A stretch of DNA of 64,000 nt from Paulinella micropora (Eukaryota; Cercozoa; Imbricatea; Euglyphida; Paulinellidae), in NCBI GenBank assembly GCA_019918135.1, contig WBZZ01001399.1, positions 139,501 to 203,500 of the forward strand. The letters are read 5' to 3'. Under the pieces are notes generated by a model, which did no database searches, was not told the origin of the DNA, and was given only the letters and a program-made list of their open reading frames with translations. This document shows, one piece after another, positions 63,372 to 64,000 of this stretch. Within the stretch, counting starts at the first letter, position 1. Each line of letters starts with the position of its first letter. The position numbers and the translations under genes are program-made.

Positions 63372-64000
63372 ATGAATCTTTTTGGGGGGAGAAGGGATGA
63401 AGTGATGAATATGTATATCATTCGTGTTATCAGTTCTCAGGTTCGTTTCAAGCATGGCGTTTCAGAGCTGGAGGGGCCTTGTGGGGGTAGCAAAGGTCCG
63501 GGGGAGCCTTTCCTTGCCTACGTTACCTCTGGGCTGGGCGACCGGGACTACAGCGTACCGAGAGGGCATTACGAGGCTATTAAAAGCCAGAAGTATCAAT
63601 TCGGGTATGACGTTGGATTCGGCGTGACCGAGACGGGGGCGGCTTCAACACGTTGGATTCGGCGTGACCGAGACGGGGGCGGCTTCAACACGTTGGATTC
63701 GGCGTGACCGAGACGGCGGTTGCTTCAGGGCACGGGAATCGGCGGCAACGCATGAATATTGATCGAGCGACGGCGCGGCCTGGGGAACACCGGATCGACG
63801 GATTTGGCGGAGTCCCGGAAACGGGGAAGAGAAGACTCGCTCGGGATAGTATAGACCGACACTAGGTCGGGTGGACTTTGAGTGACTAGGGGCCGGCTAC
63901 GGGGAATTGAGGATAAGAGGTAAGTTTTGATCTCAACGGCGGGCAACAGCCACGGTTTTCGGGAACGGGGCGGCGGAAACCTGTTTCAACGGGTGGCGAG
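63372..64000. repeat. putative gypsy 3' LTR with 40-bp tandem repeat
   Basis: Begins TGAATCTTTTTGGGG after a polypurine tract. A 40-bp unit starting CGTTGGATTCGGCGTGACCG is present 2.9 times at 63,611-63,727. No second LTR is available in the window, so the assignment rests on position only. Confidence 0.4.

Larger units (their letters stand above)
58404..64000 (+). mobile_element. Ty3/gypsy retrotransposon, 3' part (fossil)
   Basis: Parts in order: reverse transcriptase (58,404-59,165; IYSTLDSKSGFWQIPLAEE, FAYLDDVVIFSNSVEEH), RNase H (about 59,165-59,480; QREALAIVWGFKKLRDY), integrase (about 60,080-61,080; zinc region HPGLNRMKW...CGPCQRAK and core IHIDYVGPLP, SDRGSSF, NGNIERMHRTL) and a C-terminal region to 62,320. 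The gypsy order (RT-RH-IN) is clear. Gag and the 5' end are absent from this window. It is broken, with about four or five breaks. A possible 3' LTR starts at about 63,372 after AAGGGGGACA and runs off the window. Confidence 0.85.

Overview
The window is nuclear DNA of a eukaryote. It contains GT-AG introns, long microsatellites, tRNA-derived SINEs, LTR retrotransposons, and a Polinton-like virus (PLV) block of the kind common in genomes of unicellular algae and other protists. I cannot name the species. There are no rRNA genes and no housekeeping genes to anchor it. Nearly everything here is mobile, or belongs to unrecognised gene families that seem to travel with mobile DNA.

Layout. (1) 1-15,420: intron-free, AT-rich PLV fossil (fibre, packaging ATPase, Ulp1-type protease, penton, major capsid protein, lipase-like hydrolase, protein-primed DNA polymerase B). 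(2) 15,437-18,985: a spliced gene of an unknown family (here called A, copy A1) whose second intron is about 1.4 kb of microsatellite. (3) 18,986-57,966: a Ty1/copia element (copia-1) with matching LTRs, inserted in an A1 exon; the exon resumes at 57,967. Copia-1 is itself opened by two large insertions. (4) The first, about 21.07-44.6 kb, holds a C-family gene (C1), a cluster of tRNA-SINEs joined by (ATT)n, a 1-kb palindromic satellite, a second PLV block with integrase and fibre (25.4-29.95 kb), two SET-domain genes, a second copia element (copia-2) and a second A gene (A2). (5) The second, 48,651-55,920, is a DNA transposon-like unit with inverted repeats of about 590 bp carrying a third A gene (A3), a second C gene (C2) and a SAP-domain reading frame. 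(6) 58,404-64,000: the 3' part of a Ty3/gypsy element running off the window.

The most interesting observation is that three distantly related A genes, two C genes and two SET-domain genes recur in this one window, and one A/C/SAP set sits between long terminal inverted repeats. I infer a family of multi-gene DNA transposons, possibly carrying chromatin-modifying cargo (SET). No transposase catalytic core was recognised, so this remains a hypothesis. A2 and SET2 are divergent and share an intergenic region with a duplicated 260-bp unit (hairpin plus TATA box). A1 and SET1 are each preceded by a 93-bp near-identical repeat.

The retroelements and PLV blocks are treated as fossils: positions, family and parts only. 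Functions for families A and C and for most small PLV frames are unknown.
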